Origin: Actinocrinis sp046724665 | GTDB taxonomy: Bacteria; Actinomycetota; Actinomycetes; Streptomycetales; Catenulisporaceae | Assembly (NCBI GenBank): GCA_046724665.1 | Contig: JBKOWZ010000045.1 | Coordinates: forward strand, 1-47,480 | DNA: 47,480 nt | Direction: 5' to 3' | Shown: positions 8,018-16,240 of the stretch, one piece after another | How positions within the stretch are numbered: the first letter of the stretch is position 1 | Layout of the letters: the number at the start of each line of letters is the position of its first letter | Position numbers and translations under genes: made by a program | Notes under the pieces: model-generated | Seen by the model: the letters and a program-made list of their open reading frames with translations, nothing else | Databases searched by the model: none | Told to the model about the DNA's origin: nothing

Positions 8018-8467
8018 ATGTACTGGCTCCAACTGGTGGTGATCGTCGCGCTGCTCGCGGCCGTCGGCTGGCTCGCGATAGGCGGGGGCGGCCACATGGC
8101 CGAGCCGATGCCGGATCGGCCGGACCTGGCGCTGCCCGGCGAAGGGCTGCTCGCGCGCACCGACGTGGACCGGGTGCGCTTCTCCGTCGGTGCCCGCGGC
8201 TACCGGATGGACGAGGTTGACGACGTGCTCGACCGGCTCGCGCGTGAGATCGAGCTGCGTGAGGACCGGATCGCACAGCTTGAGGGGCGGGCGCCGCGCA
8301 ACGGCGCGGACGCCGAGTCGGAGGCCGGCGCGACGGCTGAGTCCGAGGTCGAGTTGCAGGGCGAGATAGTACTCGAAGCCGACGCGCCGGAATCCGGCAG
8401 TGGTGCGAACGGCTCGGAAACTGCACCGGTTAAGGCGACGACCGAAAACGACGACACCGTCGAATAG
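8018..8467 (+). CDS. Small membrane protein with DivIVA domain
   Basis: 149 residues. One N-terminal membrane segment (about 3-22, LQLVVIVALLAAVGWLAI) is followed by a DivIVA-type motif, RFSVGARGYRMDEVDDVLDRL (about 55-75), and a short coiled coil with REIELREDRIAQLE. The C-terminal 50 residues are acidic and low in complexity. DivIVA/Wag31 proteins mark curved membranes and poles in actinobacteria; this short, membrane-tethered form resembles the Rv1209-type protein found beside folP2 in mycobacteria. A role in cell division or polar growth is inferred. GAGG lies eight bases before the ATG. Confidence 0.8.
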   Translation: MYWLQLVVIVALLAAVGWLAIGGGGHMAEPMPDRPDLALPGEGLLARTDVDRVRFSVGARGYRMDEVDDVLDRLAREIELREDRIAQLEGRAPRNGADAESEAGATAESEVELQGEIVLEADAPESGSGANGSETAPVKATTENDDTVE

Positions 8468-8688
8468 CACGGTCAAATAGGCGGCGACCTCGAAAGCCAC
8501 GCCGAGAATCACAGGGTTCGAAGGTCGCCTGGCCGACGGTGCCCGCTGTGCTGCGCGACCGTGCCGCGGGTTCGTCGGAACGTTGCGATTCCGTGATACT
8601 TTATTTGCGCATGGTCGTTTCCGCGTAACCCCTTGACGGCACGCCGGTTGCGCGGTTTCCTGACTTCACCTCAGGCGGGAGGTGTGGG

Positions 8689-9273
8689 ATGGCAGTTGAG
8701 ATCGCCGTCGCCGTGGGCGACTTGGCGACGGTACAGATCAAGCCCTCGGATGGCGCTTGGTCGGATCGCTTCGCGGTATGTGCGGATCTGGTACGCGGAG
8801 CGTTGGGTGGTTACGCGGTACGTGTCGATCACATCGGCTCGACAGCGGTGCCGGGCCTGCCCGGCCGACCGCACCTCGACATCCAAGTCTCGGTGGCGGA
8901 CATCGAGGCCGAGGAGGAGTACCGCGGCGCGCTCGAGAACCTCGGTTTCGCCCTCTGGGTGCGGGAAGCAGACCGGCGGGTGTTCGTCGCCGCGCCCGGT
9001 GCGCTTCCGGCGCACGCGCCGCGCTGCGAGACGCACATCTATGTGTGCCGCTCCGGCGGCGTGCTCGAGTACGACCAGCTCCTGCTCGTGCAGTACCTCG
9101 CGAGCCACCCGGAGCGCCGCGAGCAGTACGCCGACCTCAAGCGCCGGCTCGCGCGCCAGTTCCGCGACGACCCGGCCGCGTACGCCGAGGGCAAGCGGCC
9201 GTTCCTGCGCGAGACGGTCCGGCTCGCGCACCGCGCGTACCTGGATTTCCGGGCGTTGGTGGATCTGGCGTGA
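8689..9273 (+). CDS. GrpB/UPF0157-family protein
   Basis: 194 residues. The strings VRVDHIGSTAVPGLPGRPHLDI (about 45-66) and ETHIYVC (about 110) define the GrpB family, a nucleotidyltransferase-fold group; some members are fused to CoaE. HIGSTAVPGL probably corresponds to the GS motif of the nucleotidyltransferase fold, but no reaction is established for stand-alone members. A strong Shine-Dalgarno sequence, GGGAGG, lies eight bases before the ATG. A 220-base spacer separates it from the DivIVA gene, with a small CCTGA/TCAGG inverted repeat at its end and nothing else that I can identify. Confidence 0.85.
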   Translation: MAVEIAVAVGDLATVQIKPSDGAWSDRFAVCADLVRGALGGYAVRVDHIGSTAVPGLPGRPHLDIQVSVADIEAEEEYRGALENLGFALWVREADRRVFVAAPGALPAHAPRCETHIYVCRSGGVLEYDQLLLVQYLASHPERREQYADLKRRLARQFRDDPAAYAEGKRPFLRETVRLAHRAYLDFRALVDLA

Positions 9274-9280
9274 GTTGATC

Positions 9281-9310
9281 GGATCGGGCCTGTGACATCG
9301 GGCCCGATCC
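9281..9310. terminator. Bidirectional hairpin terminator between grpB-like and enoyl-CoA genes
   Basis: Perfect 10-bp stem: GGATCGGGCC (9281-9290) and GGCCCGATCC (9301-9310) with a 10-base loop. It sits between two convergent genes. There is no T-run, as is usual in actinobacteria. Confidence 0.65.
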
Positions 9311-9346
9311 CGCATCGATCTCGGTGAGGCGTTAGTTCCCCGCGGG

Positions 9347-10153
9347 TTACTTCCCGGCGAAGTTCGGCGGGCGCTTGGCCAGGAACGCGTCCACGCCCTC
9401 GCGGTGGTCCGCGGTCCCGCCGAGGTGTGTCTGCATCGCGTCCTCGAACTCGAGCGTCTCGGCCAGCGTGTGCGCCGCGCCGTAGTGCACCGAGGCCTTC
9501 AGCGCCGCGTACGCCTCGGTCGGCCCGGCGGCCAGACGCTGCGCCAGCTCGGCGACGTGCTCGCCGAGCCGGTCGCCCGGCACGATCTCGTTGACCAGGC
9601 CGAGCTGTGCCGCTTCGCGCACGCCGATCTTCTGCGGGCTGAACATCAACTCGATCGCCTTCGCGGTGCCGACCAGCCTCGGCAGCGTCCACGACGCGCC
9701 CGTGTCCGCGGACAGGCCCACCTGCGCGAACGCCAGGGTGAAGGCGGCCCGCTCGGCAGCGATCCGCAGGTCGCAGGCGAACGCGAGCGACGCGCCGGCG
9801 CCGGCCGCCACGCCGTTGAGCGCGGCGATCGTCGGCTTCGACATTTGGGCGAGGGTCAGCGCGATCGGGTTGTAGTGCTCACGCACCGTGGACAGCGGCG
9901 GCTCGCCCGAGTCGAGCTTGCGCAGATGCTCGCGCAGGTCCTGCCCGACGCAGAAGGCACGGCCGCTGCCGGTGAGGACCACCGCGCGTACCTGCTCGTC
10001 CTGCGCGGCCGAACGCAGCGCCGCGAGCAGTGCCTTCTTCGTCGGCGTGTCGAGCGCGTTCATCTCGTCGGGCCGGTTCAGCGTGATGGTCGCGACCGCG
10101 GAATCGATCGTGTACAGAACGGTTTCGCCGCTGTCGGCGGGCTCTTGGCTCAC
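9347..10153 (-). CDS. Enoyl-CoA hydratase/isomerase family protein (PaaG-like)
   Basis: 268 residues. Crotonase fold: GSGRAFCVGQDLRE (63-75) forms part of the CoA-binding oxyanion hole, and SKPTIAALNGVAAGAGASLAFACD (105-128) holds the second oxyanion-hole Gly. At the position of the second catalytic Glu of true hydratases the sequence reads GLSADTGASW with Asp150, as in PaaG, which isomerises the phenylacetyl-CoA epoxide. No other phenylacetate genes are near, so only the family and an isomerase-like active site can be claimed. The GTG start has no Shine-Dalgarno sequence but a TAACTT box six bases upstream. Confidence 0.85.
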   Translation of the reverse strand: MSQEPADSGETVLYTIDSAVATITLNRPDEMNALDTPTKKALLAALRSAAQDEQVRAVVLTGSGRAFCVGQDLREHLRKLDSGEPPLSTVREHYNPIALTLAQMSKPTIAALNGVAAGAGASLAFACDLRIAAERAAFTLAFAQVGLSADTGASWTLPRLVGTAKAIELMFSPQKIGVREAAQLGLVNEIVPGDRLGEHVAELAQRLAAGPTEAYAALKASVHYGAAHTLAETLEFEDAMQTHLGGTADHREGVDAFLAKRPPNFAGK

Positions 10154-10159
10154 GGCATC

Positions 10160-10165
10160 AAGTTA
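10160..10165 (-). promoter_or_regulatory. -10 box of a leaderless promoter for the enoyl-CoA hydratase gene
   Basis: On the minus strand TAACTT (TANNNT) ends six bases before GTG 10153. No ribosome binding site is present, consistent with a leaderless transcript. Confidence 0.4.
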
Positions 10166-10208
10166 CCCGTTGGTAACGCTCTGGGCCAGCTTGTTCTCAA
10201 GTTGTGTT

Positions 10209-10237
10209 TTCCCAGGGCCGGTGACGTGCGGGATAAT
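10209..10237 (+). promoter_or_regulatory. Candidate promoter of the DUF3117 gene
   Basis: TTCCCA (10209-10214), a 17-base spacer and GATAAT (10232-10237). The -10 element matches five of six consensus bases. It would give a leader of about 170 bases before ATG 10413. Confidence 0.4.
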
Positions 10238-10412
10238 GGCGTCGGTCAGGGTGTCCGCGTGCCCTGCGCCAGGGTGTGGTCGTGAGCAGTGGCGTCGGGT
10301 CGGCGGGACTCCGCGAGCGGCCCTCCAGCTCAAGCCGGGCCCAGTCCGGATGTACACGGCCCGCCGGCCAGAATCCCGGCGGCGGACCACCCGACGAGGA
10401 AGGGGAACGAGC

Positions 10413-10580
10413 ATGGCGGCGATGAAGCCGCGGACGGGCGACGGCCCGCTCGAAGTGGTCAAGGAGGGGCGCGGCATCGTGATGCGGGTGCCCCTCGAAG
10501 GCGGCGGCCGACTCGTCGTCGAGCTCTCGCCGGATGAGGCGGGCGCACTCGGTGACGCGCTCAAGAACGTGGTCGGCTGA
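10413..10580 (+). CDS. DUF3117 small conserved protein
   Basis: 55 residues, beginning MAAMKPRTGDGPLEVVKEGR and ending ELSPDEAGALGDALKNVVG. This is the compact, strongly conserved actinobacterial family DUF3117 (Rv1211-type), of unknown function; the short beta-rich sequence with the EGGGRLVVELSPDEA block is its hallmark. GAGGAAGGGG lies seven bases upstream of the ATG. It has its own promoter candidate and is followed by a very strong terminator, so it is probably monocistronic. In mycobacteria the gene occurs in the same folP2-DivIVA-sigE interval. Confidence 0.9.
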   Translation: MAAMKPRTGDGPLEVVKEGRGIVMRVPLEGGGRLVVELSPDEAGALGDALKNVVG

Positions 10581-10649
10581 GGGCGCCACGACGTTCCGGC
10601 CTCCTCGCACCCCATTCGGCGGCCCGGTGCCTCGGTAGCCGACGGCCGT

Positions 10650-10688
10650 TGCGGCCCCGGCGCCCGGGAACCCGGCGCCGGGGCCGCA
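10650..10688 (+). terminator. Strong GC-rich hairpin terminator after DUF3117 gene
   Basis: A 15-bp perfect stem: TGCGGCCCCGGCGCC (10650-10664) pairs with GGCGCCGGGGCCGCA (10674-10688), loop of nine bases. It lies 70 bases after the DUF3117 stop and about 180 bases before sigE, isolating the two units. The rest of the 287-base gap holds nothing else I can identify. Confidence 0.75.
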
Positions 10689-10867
10689 CGTTTCCCGGAT
10701 GACGGGCCCCGCGCCGCGGCCGGGATCGCTCTCGCACGGATGAGACGCAGCTCACCGAGATTGAGCCGGGTTCTGTCAAGGTTCACAGGTCGCTCTCAGC
10801 AATTGCGTCGCAGAGGGAAGCTATGGTTACTGGTGCAGCGGTACTCGGACGACGAGGAGGTAGTGCC

Positions 10868-11530
10868 GTGGCGCTCGGGGGTGGCAGTGACTATGGCGAG
10901 GCCGGATTCGACTCCTTCCCGGCCGGCGCGCCGGGCGGGGCGGACTGGGCGCCGCCGTCCTGGGACGAGGTCGTGCGCACTCACTCGGCCAGGGTCTACC
11001 GGCTGGCCTACCGGCTCACCGGAGACCGGCACGACGCCGAGGACCTGACCCAGGAGGTGTTCGTCCGGGTCTTCCGCTCGCTCAGCAGCTACACCCCGGG
11101 CACCTTCGAGGGCTGGCTGCACCGCATCACCACGAACCTCTTCCTCGACTCGGTGCGGCGCAAGAGCAAGATCCGCTTCGAGGGGCTGGCCGAGGACGCG
11201 GCGGACCGGCTGGCCGGCCGCGAGCCGACCCCGGCGCAGGCCTACTTCGACAACCACCTCGACTCCGACATCGAGCGGGCGCTGGCCGAGCTCGCCCCCG
11301 AGTTCCGGGCCGCGGTCGTGCTGTGCGACATCGAGGGCTTGTCCTACGAGGAGATCGCCGCGACGCTTGGCGTGAAGCTGGGCACCGTGCGGTCCCGGAT
11401 CCACCGCGGCCGCAGCCAGCTGCGCGCTGCCCTGGCGCACCGGGCTCCGGGCGGCGCGGCCCAGCTGCCGCCGCTGGAGACCATCGGCGACGACGCGGAG
11501 CGCACGAGCGGCGGGAAGGGACTGCTGTGA
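10868..11530 (+). CDS. sigE: ECF RNA polymerase sigma factor SigE
   Basis: 220 residues from GTG 10868, chosen because GAGGAGG lies seven bases upstream; an in-frame ATG at 10823 has no such site. Region 2 spans about 40-95 (YRLAYRLTGDRHDAEDLTQEVF and TFEGWLHRITTNLFLDSVRR) and region 4 about 140-195 (LAPEFRAAVVLCDIEGLSYEEIAATLGVKLGTVRSRIHRGR). No extra C-terminal domain follows. The gene is immediately coupled to a zinc anti-sigma factor and lies two genes from tatB, the arrangement of mycobacterial sigE, which directs the envelope-stress response. The target promoters here are unknown. Confidence 0.93.
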   Translation: MALGGGSDYGEAGFDSFPAGAPGGADWAPPSWDEVVRTHSARVYRLAYRLTGDRHDAEDLTQEVFVRVFRSLSSYTPGTFEGWLHRITTNLFLDSVRRKSKIRFEGLAEDAADRLAGREPTPAQAYFDNHLDSDIERALAELAPEFRAAVVLCDIEGLSYEEIAATLGVKLGTVRSRIHRGRSQLRAALAHRAPGGAAQLPPLETIGDDAERTSGGKGLL

Positions 11531-11994
11531 TGGGTCGGTTCAGCGAACACCTCGGCTCCCGGCTCGGCGCGCTGGTCGATGGCGAGCTCGCCCACGACGA
11601 CCGCGACCGCGCGCTGGCGCATCTGGCCGGCTGTGCCCAGTGCCGGACCCTGGTCGAGTCCGAGCGGGCGCTCAAGGCGCAGCTCGAGGCGATGCCGATG
11701 CCCGAGCCCTCCGCGCGGCTGATGGCCGCCCTGTTCCAGATCCCGCAGACCGAGCGGCCGCCGGAGCCGCCGGCCGGCGCCCCGCCGCAGGTCGGCGGGT
11801 TCCTCGGTCGCTCCTCGGCGTTCCTGCCCGAGTTCGCGGTCGGCCTGCGCCCGATCGGCGAGCAGCCGGAGGACCGCGAGTCCGGCCTCGGCGACGGGGC
11901 GATGAACCGCGGGCGCCTTCCCCGACGCGGCGGTCTGGTCACCACGGCCGATCACGCGTCCTTCCTCGGCCGGACCTTCCCGACCAACGGCTGA
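11530..11994 (+). CDS. rseA: Zinc-binding anti-sigma factor RseA
   Basis: 154 residues, the same length as mycobacterial RseA as I remember it. The ATG overlaps the sigE stop by one base (TGATG), so the partners are made in fixed ratio. The N-terminus (LGSRLGALVDGELAHDDRDRALAHLAGCAQCRTLVESE) carries the HxxxCxxC zinc motif of anti-sigma domains (His-Leu-Ala-Gly-Cys-Ala-Gln-Cys, about residues 31-38). The C-terminal half is Pro/Arg-rich with no membrane segment, so it is a cytoplasmic inhibitor, perhaps released by redox change or regulated proteolysis. Cognate to SigE by position. Confidence 0.9.
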   Translation: MGRFSEHLGSRLGALVDGELAHDDRDRALAHLAGCAQCRTLVESERALKAQLEAMPMPEPSARLMAALFQIPQTERPPEPPAGAPPQVGGFLGRSSAFLPEFAVGLRPIGEQPEDRESGLGDGAMNRGRLPRRGGLVTTADHASFLGRTFPTNG

Positions 11995-12198
11995 CCGGCG
12001 TCCGGTCGCTGAACCCCGGCGGGGCGCCGAAGCGGCGTCTGGCCGACTGGTCGGCGAATCACGCCCGCGCCGCGATCTTTTCCGCGCCGGTTGCGGCACA
12101 GCCTCTGTCTGATCGGCCATCCGGGCGGTTACTGTGGATGCTGGTCCAGAGGTACCAGGACCGGATTGCCACCTGCCCGCCGACGCCGGAGCACCGCG

Positions 12199-12588
12199 AT
12201 GTTCTTCGATCTGTCCCCGCTCGAAATAGTCGTGCTGCTCGGGCTGGCCGTCGTCCTGTTCGGACCGGACAAGCTGCCGCAGGCCGCGGCCAGCGCGGCG
12301 CGCTTCCTGCGCCAGATCCGGGCCTTCGGCGAGAACGCCCGGGCGGACCTGCGCAACGAGCTCGGGCCGGAGTTCGACGGCCTCGACCTCCAGGACCTCA
12401 ATCCGAAGACCTTCGTCCGCAAGAATCTGCTCGGCGAGGGCGAAGAGCTGCGCGAGCTGCGTGACGACCTGAACCGCGATCTGCGCGACATGCGTAGCTT
12501 CGGCTCCGACGGCATGCCGGCGCAGCGCGGGTCCGGCGGCGTGCTGGCCGCCGGGGAGCGCCCGCCGTACGACGCGGACGCGACGTGA
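12199..12588 (+). CDS. tatB: Sec-independent translocase subunit TatB
   Basis: 129 residues from ATG 12199. MFFDLSPLEIVVLLGLAVVLFGPDKLPQ gives the short N-terminal membrane helix (about 7-21), the FGPDKLP hinge and then an amphipathic helix (AASAARFLRQIRAFGENAR). A longer charged C-terminal region follows, as expected of TatB rather than TatA. It forms the twin-arginine signal receptor with TatC. The length, hinge and position after sigE-rseA match actinobacterial tatB. An in-frame codon at 12091 would add 36 unrelated residues and is rejected. In mycobacteria htrA sits between rseA and tatB; here a 204-base gap without a gene takes its place. Confidence 0.9.
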   Translation: MFFDLSPLEIVVLLGLAVVLFGPDKLPQAAASAARFLRQIRAFGENARADLRNELGPEFDGLDLQDLNPKTFVRKNLLGEGEELRELRDDLNRDLRDMRSFGSDGMPAQRGSGGVLAAGERPPYDADAT

Positions 12589-12622
12589 CCTCTTGATCTT
12601 GATCCATCCACGGAGTTGATCG

Positions 12623-13285
12623 TTGACCAGCCCGGCTCAGACCCCGCGCCAAGCCGAGTCGTTCCACCACCCGATCCCCACCGCCCACGACGGGCACGCC
12701 GACTTCCGCGCGGCCCGGCTGCCCTGGTACGGGCTCGACGCCGGCTGGCGCGGTGCGCGGCGGCTCGGCACACTGTGCGCCGACGCCGACGGCACGGTCC
12801 AGTACGGCACCCTCTTGCACGGTGACCCGGCCTCCCGGCGGCCCGGCGGCGACCCGCAGCGCCGCGCGGTCACCGTGATCACCATGGCCCCGCTGCCGCG
12901 CCGCCCCGCGCTGGGCCCGGACGGCGCCGCCCGCGGCTTCGTCGAGGCCAGCACGGTCGCCACGGTCGCCGCGGTGGCCGGGATCGGGCTGGTCGAGGAC
13001 CAGTGGCCATGGCACCTGGACGCGGCGATCCGGCAGGACTGGATCGACCAGCAGCGCGAGCTGGCCGGGCAGGTCGCCGACCGGCTCGGCGACCTGCCGT
13101 GGCGGCTGCTGACGCTGGCCGTGGACCTGACGCCGCAGGTCTTCCACTACCGCGAGTCCGAGTACGGCTGGGTGCTGGCCACCGCGACGCAGCACTGCTT
13201 CCTCGGTGCGTACGGCCGCGGCGTGTCCGCCTACTCGCTCGCGTTCACCCGGGCCAGTCTCGCCGACTACGACTACCAGGCCTGA
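12623..13285 (+). CDS. Conserved hypothetical protein
   Basis: 220 residues. The start is TTG 12623, with CGGAG eight bases upstream. I do not recognise a family. The protein is soluble, with no signal or membrane segment. Features are WPWHLDAAIRQDWIDQQRELAGQVADRLGDLPWRLLTLAVD (about 130-170) and an aromatic stretch, YRESEYGWVLATATQHCFLGAYGRG, that looks like a beta-sheet core. It is 34 bases after tatB in the same direction and may share its transcript. It is followed by a bidirectional hairpin and convergent mrp. Confidence 0.7.
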   Translation: MTSPAQTPRQAESFHHPIPTAHDGHADFRAARLPWYGLDAGWRGARRLGTLCADADGTVQYGTLLHGDPASRRPGGDPQRRAVTVITMAPLPRRPALGPDGAARGFVEASTVATVAAVAGIGLVEDQWPWHLDAAIRQDWIDQQRELAGQVADRLGDLPWRLLTLAVDLTPQVFHYRESEYGWVLATATQHCFLGAYGRGVSAYSLAFTRASLADYDYQA

Positions 13286-13296
13286 GCGGCGTCGCT

Positions 13297-13311
13297 CGCG
13301 GGCGTCCCGCG
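13297..13311. terminator. Short bidirectional hairpin between convergent genes
   Basis: CGCGGG (13297-13302) and CCCGCG (13306-13311) with a three-base loop, between the hypothetical gene (stop 13285) and mrp (stop at 13315). Confidence 0.45.
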
Positions 13312-13314
13312 CCC

Positions 13315-14472
13315 CTATCGTCCGGCGGGCGAGACCGACAGCGACATGCCGACCAGACCGCGGGCGCGCGTGGTCAGCCGATCGGCGATGCCGCGCAGCA
13401 CCTGAGCGGCCGGGGAGTCGGGGTAGGCGATCACCAGCGGCTCACCGCGGTCGCCGCCCTCGCGCAGCCGCATGTCCAGCGGCACCTGGCCGAGCAGCGG
13501 CACCTGCGCCCCGGTGGCCTTGGTCAGCGCCTCGGCCACCGTCTCGCCGCCGCCGGAGCCGAAGACGTCCACCTTCTCCCCGCAGTGCGGGCAGGGCAGC
13601 CAGGACATGTTCTCGATCACCCCGGCGATCCGCTGCCGGGTCTGGAGCGCGACCGTGCCCGCCCGCTCGGCCACCTCCGCGGCGGCCTGCTGCGGCGTGG
13701 TCACCACCAGCAGCTCGGCGTTCGGCACCAGCTGCGCCACCGAGATCGCCACGTCGCCGGTGCCCGGCGGCAGGTCGAGCAGCAGCACGTCCAGGTCGCC
13801 CCAGTAGACGTCGGCGAGGAACTGCTGGAGCGCGCGGTGCAGCATCGGCCCGCGCCAGACCACCGGCTCGTTGCCCGGGGTGAACATGCCGATCGAGATG
13901 ACCCGCACGCCGTGCGCCGTCGGGGCCATGATCATGTCCTGGACCTGGGTCGGCCGCTCGGCGGTGCCCAGCATCCGCGGCACCGAGTGGCCGTAGATGT
14001 CGGCGTCCACGATGCCGACGCTCAGGCCCCTGGCCGCCATCGCGGCCGCCAGGTTCACCGTCACCGAGGACTTGCCGACGCCGCCCTTGCCCGAGGCCAC
14101 CGCGTACACGCGGGTCAGCGACCCGGGCTGGGCGAACGGGATCTCCCGCTCGGGGCGGCCGCCGCGCAGCTTCGCCTGGAGCGCCTGGCGCTGGTCGGTG
14201 CTCATCACGTCCATCTCGATGCGCACCGACGCCACCCCGCCGAGCGCGGTGACCTGCGTCTCGATGTCCCGGGCCAGCCGGTCCTTGAGCGGGCAGCCGG
14301 AAACGGTCAGGTAGATCGCCACGTCCACGACGCCTGCCGGATCGACCGCGACCGATTTCACCATGTCCAGTTCGACGATCGAGCGGTGGATCTCCGGGTC
14401 CTGGACCCGTTCGAGCGCAGTGTGCACCTGCTCAACGGTCGGCGGTGTAACGGTCGCTGTCGCATCTGTCAT
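13315..14472 (-). CDS. mrp: Mrp/ApbC-family iron-sulfur cluster carrier ATPase
   Basis: 385 residues. An N-terminal MIP18/DUF59 domain (about 13-100, with TVSGCPLKDRL) precedes a ParA/MinD-like P-loop ATPase: VASGKGGVGKSSVTVNLA (about 125-142, deviant Walker A), DADIYGHSVPRML, LDLPPGTGD (Walker B region), and MSWLPCPHCGEK (about 289-300) whose CxxC binds a bridging 4Fe-4S cluster in the dimer. It carries and delivers Fe-S clusters in the cytoplasm. The length is typical. The ATG has no Shine-Dalgarno sequence but TAGCAT seven bases upstream, indicating a leaderless transcript. It is divergent from the lipoprotein gene. Confidence 0.93.
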   Translation of the reverse strand: MTDATATVTPPTVEQVHTALERVQDPEIHRSIVELDMVKSVAVDPAGVVDVAIYLTVSGCPLKDRLARDIETQVTALGGVASVRIEMDVMSTDQRQALQAKLRGGRPEREIPFAQPGSLTRVYAVASGKGGVGKSSVTVNLAAAMAARGLSVGIVDADIYGHSVPRMLGTAERPTQVQDMIMAPTAHGVRVISIGMFTPGNEPVVWRGPMLHRALQQFLADVYWGDLDVLLLDLPPGTGDVAISVAQLVPNAELLVVTTPQQAAAEVAERAGTVALQTRQRIAGVIENMSWLPCPHCGEKVDVFGSGGGETVAEALTKATGAQVPLLGQVPLDMRLREGGDRGEPLVIAYPDSPAAQVLRGIADRLTTRARGLVGMSLSVSPAGR

Positions 14473-14479
14473 GCACCCA

Positions 14480-14485
14480 ATGCTA
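14480..14485 (-). promoter_or_regulatory. -10 box of a leaderless promoter for mrp
   Basis: TAGCAT on the minus strand, seven bases before ATG 14472, fits TANNNT. No convincing -35 element is seen. Confidence 0.4.
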
Positions 14486-14545
14486 TGTCGCTACACTTCC
14501 GGACTCGGAGACACCCGTGCGGACCTGGAAGCGACGGCAAGTCAG

Positions 14546-15571
14546 ATGGCGCGCATATCGACGGCTTATGCCGTTCTCGGCCCCTGTGTCGCCATCGCGG
14601 CGGCGGTCGCGTTGACCGCCTGCTCCGCCGACGACCCCGCGCACCGCTCGTTCCGGCCGCAGGTGATCACCGCGTCCGGCGTGCCGTACACCGGCAACGG
14701 GATCGCCGCGCTCGACCCGCAGGCCATCGTGACCAGGACCATCAAGGCCACGTCGTCCGCGCCGACGGTTCATCTGACCGGGTCGCTGACCGGTGTTCCG
14801 GTGCCGCAGGGCGCCGGAACGTTCCGGCTCGACATGGTCTTCACGCAGTTCGGCGCGGTCGGCGACATCACGAACGGCGACGTGACCAGCCGGCTGCTGC
14901 GGGTCGAGGACCAGGTGTGGACCGCCGCGCCGGCCTCGTTCTGGGCCGCGGCCGGTGCGAGCGACGACGGCAAGGCCTACGGCGGCCTGTACGTCAAGAT
15001 CCCGTCCGCCGACCCGCGGTACGCCGGGTTCAGCGACGACACGCGCATCGGCTTCCTGCTGGACCGGCTACTACAGACGTCCGCGACATGGCGTAAGGGC
15101 GCCGTCGGCACGGTAGACGGCGTGCCCTCGCTCGAACTGAGCGGTGTCGGGCGCGACGGTCACAAGGCCTCGATCTGGGTCGCCACCGACGGCGAGCCGC
15201 ACCTGCTGCGGATCGCGCCGACCGAGGGCAGCTATCACGGGCGGATCGACTTCACCGGCTACGAGGACCGACTCGCCGTCCAGGCGCCGCTGCCCGGCGA
15301 GGTGCTGGACAACGCGCTGCTGGTGCTGCCGAGCATCAGCCCGAGCGCGCTGGCTACGTCCGCGCTGCCTTCAGGCAGCCCGCTCACCACGCCTACCGTC
15401 TCCAGTTCGCCGTCAACGCCGTCTACCAGTAGGAGTCCGTCGTCGTCCGGGTCGCCGAGCGCGTCGTCGTCCGCGTCCGGTTCGTCGTCGAGTTCACCGT
15501 CCGGCGGCGCGTCCGCGTCCCCGCTGGCGACTTCGAGCCACGGCAGCGGCGGCGGTAGCGGCGGGCACTGA
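14546..15571 (+). CDS. Lipoprotein of the LppX/LprG-like family with Ser-rich tail
   Basis: 341 residues from ATG 14546. The signal peptide MARISTAYAVLGPCVAIAAA ends in a lipobox, LTAC, so Cys at about residue 27 would be lipid-modified on the outer face. The body (AIVTRTIKATSSAPTVHLTG and later RLLQTSATWRKGAVGTVDG) follows the layout of LppX/LprAFG proteins, which bind lipids in a hydrophobic cavity; the match is by pattern only. Residues about 290-341 are almost entirely Ser, Pro, Gly and Ala, a flexible tail probably within the wall. In-frame upstream ATGs at 14471 and 14480 overlap mrp and give no signal peptide. Confidence 0.75.
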   Translation: MARISTAYAVLGPCVAIAAAVALTACSADDPAHRSFRPQVITASGVPYTGNGIAALDPQAIVTRTIKATSSAPTVHLTGSLTGVPVPQGAGTFRLDMVFTQFGAVGDITNGDVTSRLLRVEDQVWTAAPASFWAAAGASDDGKAYGGLYVKIPSADPRYAGFSDDTRIGFLLDRLLQTSATWRKGAVGTVDGVPSLELSGVGRDGHKASIWVATDGEPHLLRIAPTEGSYHGRIDFTGYEDRLAVQAPLPGEVLDNALLVLPSISPSALATSALPSGSPLTTPTVSSSPSTPSTSRSPSSSGSPSASSSASGSSSSSPSGGASASPLATSSHGSGGGSGGH

Positions 15572-15593
15572 GCCCGGATCGAGGGCCGGCGCG

Positions 15594-16130
15594 TCAGTGA
15601 TGTGAGCGCGTCGTCGCGGGGGAGGGCGGTACCGGCGCGGCGCCGGAGGCGGCGGCGAACCGGCCGGGCGCCTCGAACGGCTCGCCCTGCGGCCGGATCC
15701 GGAAGATCGCGGAGTTCGCCGCCCAGCGCTCGGGCTGCGCCTCGCCGTCGTGCGCGTTCAACCGCTTCGCGTGCAGCGCGGGCACCACGTCGGCCCACTC
15801 GGCGCCGCCGGGAGCGATCCGCGCGACCAGGCCGGGCCAGGCCACCAGCCGGCCGCCCTTGTCCTTCGAGCGCACGGTGACCCGCACCGTCATGCCGTCG
15901 GCCAGGCCGGGCAGCGACTGCTCGCCGCCGCCGACCACGACGTAGACCGCGCCCTGCCCGTCGTGCTGGTGCCACACGTGCCACGCCGCCCGGTCGCGCG
16001 CGCCCGGCACGGCGACCCAGATGAGCCCGGACTTCTTGCACGCCTCCTCGATCAGCGCGGCGTCCGGGAGAGACAGCGCGGAGCGGCCGGCGGGGGGGTG
16101 CGAGATCGCGGGCGACGACGGGCTGGTCAT
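15594..16130 (-). CDS. Conserved hypothetical actinobacterial protein
   Basis: 178 residues, ATG 16130. The core (about 20-110) reads LPDAALIEEACKKSGLIWVA, AWHVWHQHDGQGAVYVVVGGGEQSLPGLADG and VTVRSKDKGGRLVAWPGLVARI, a beta-rich pattern resembling a split-barrel flavin or substrate-binding domain, although I cannot assign a family. The C-terminal half has EWADVVPALHAKRLNAHDGE and a Pro/Ala-rich end. It has no membrane segment. It is convergent with the lipoprotein gene (22 bases apart) and divergent from the EamA transporter. Function unknown. Confidence 0.65.
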   Translation of the reverse strand: MTSPSSPAISHPPAGRSALSLPDAALIEEACKKSGLIWVAVPGARDRAAWHVWHQHDGQGAVYVVVGGGEQSLPGLADGMTVRVTVRSKDKGGRLVAWPGLVARIAPGGAEWADVVPALHAKRLNAHDGEAQPERWAANSAIFRIRPQGEPFEAPGRFAAASGAAPVPPSPATTRSHH

Positions 16131-16240
16131 GGCTCAGAACTCTCCCACAGGCCGCCACCGCGTCTCATAGTGGGGACGGCCTGTAGAAGTTCGCCGGCGC
16201 GGCGTTACCCTTGCGGCGGACAGGTGTCACAGCCGCGACC

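Noticed and set aside
8468..8688. Promoter-like TTGCGA and TACTTT in the gap before the GrpB gene
   Set aside because: The two hexamers are only about nine bases apart, which is not a functional promoter spacing.
11323..11529. Upstream in-frame start for rseA
   Set aside because: The region is inside sigE in another frame; ATG 11530 begins the zinc anti-sigma domain at the expected place and gives 154 residues.
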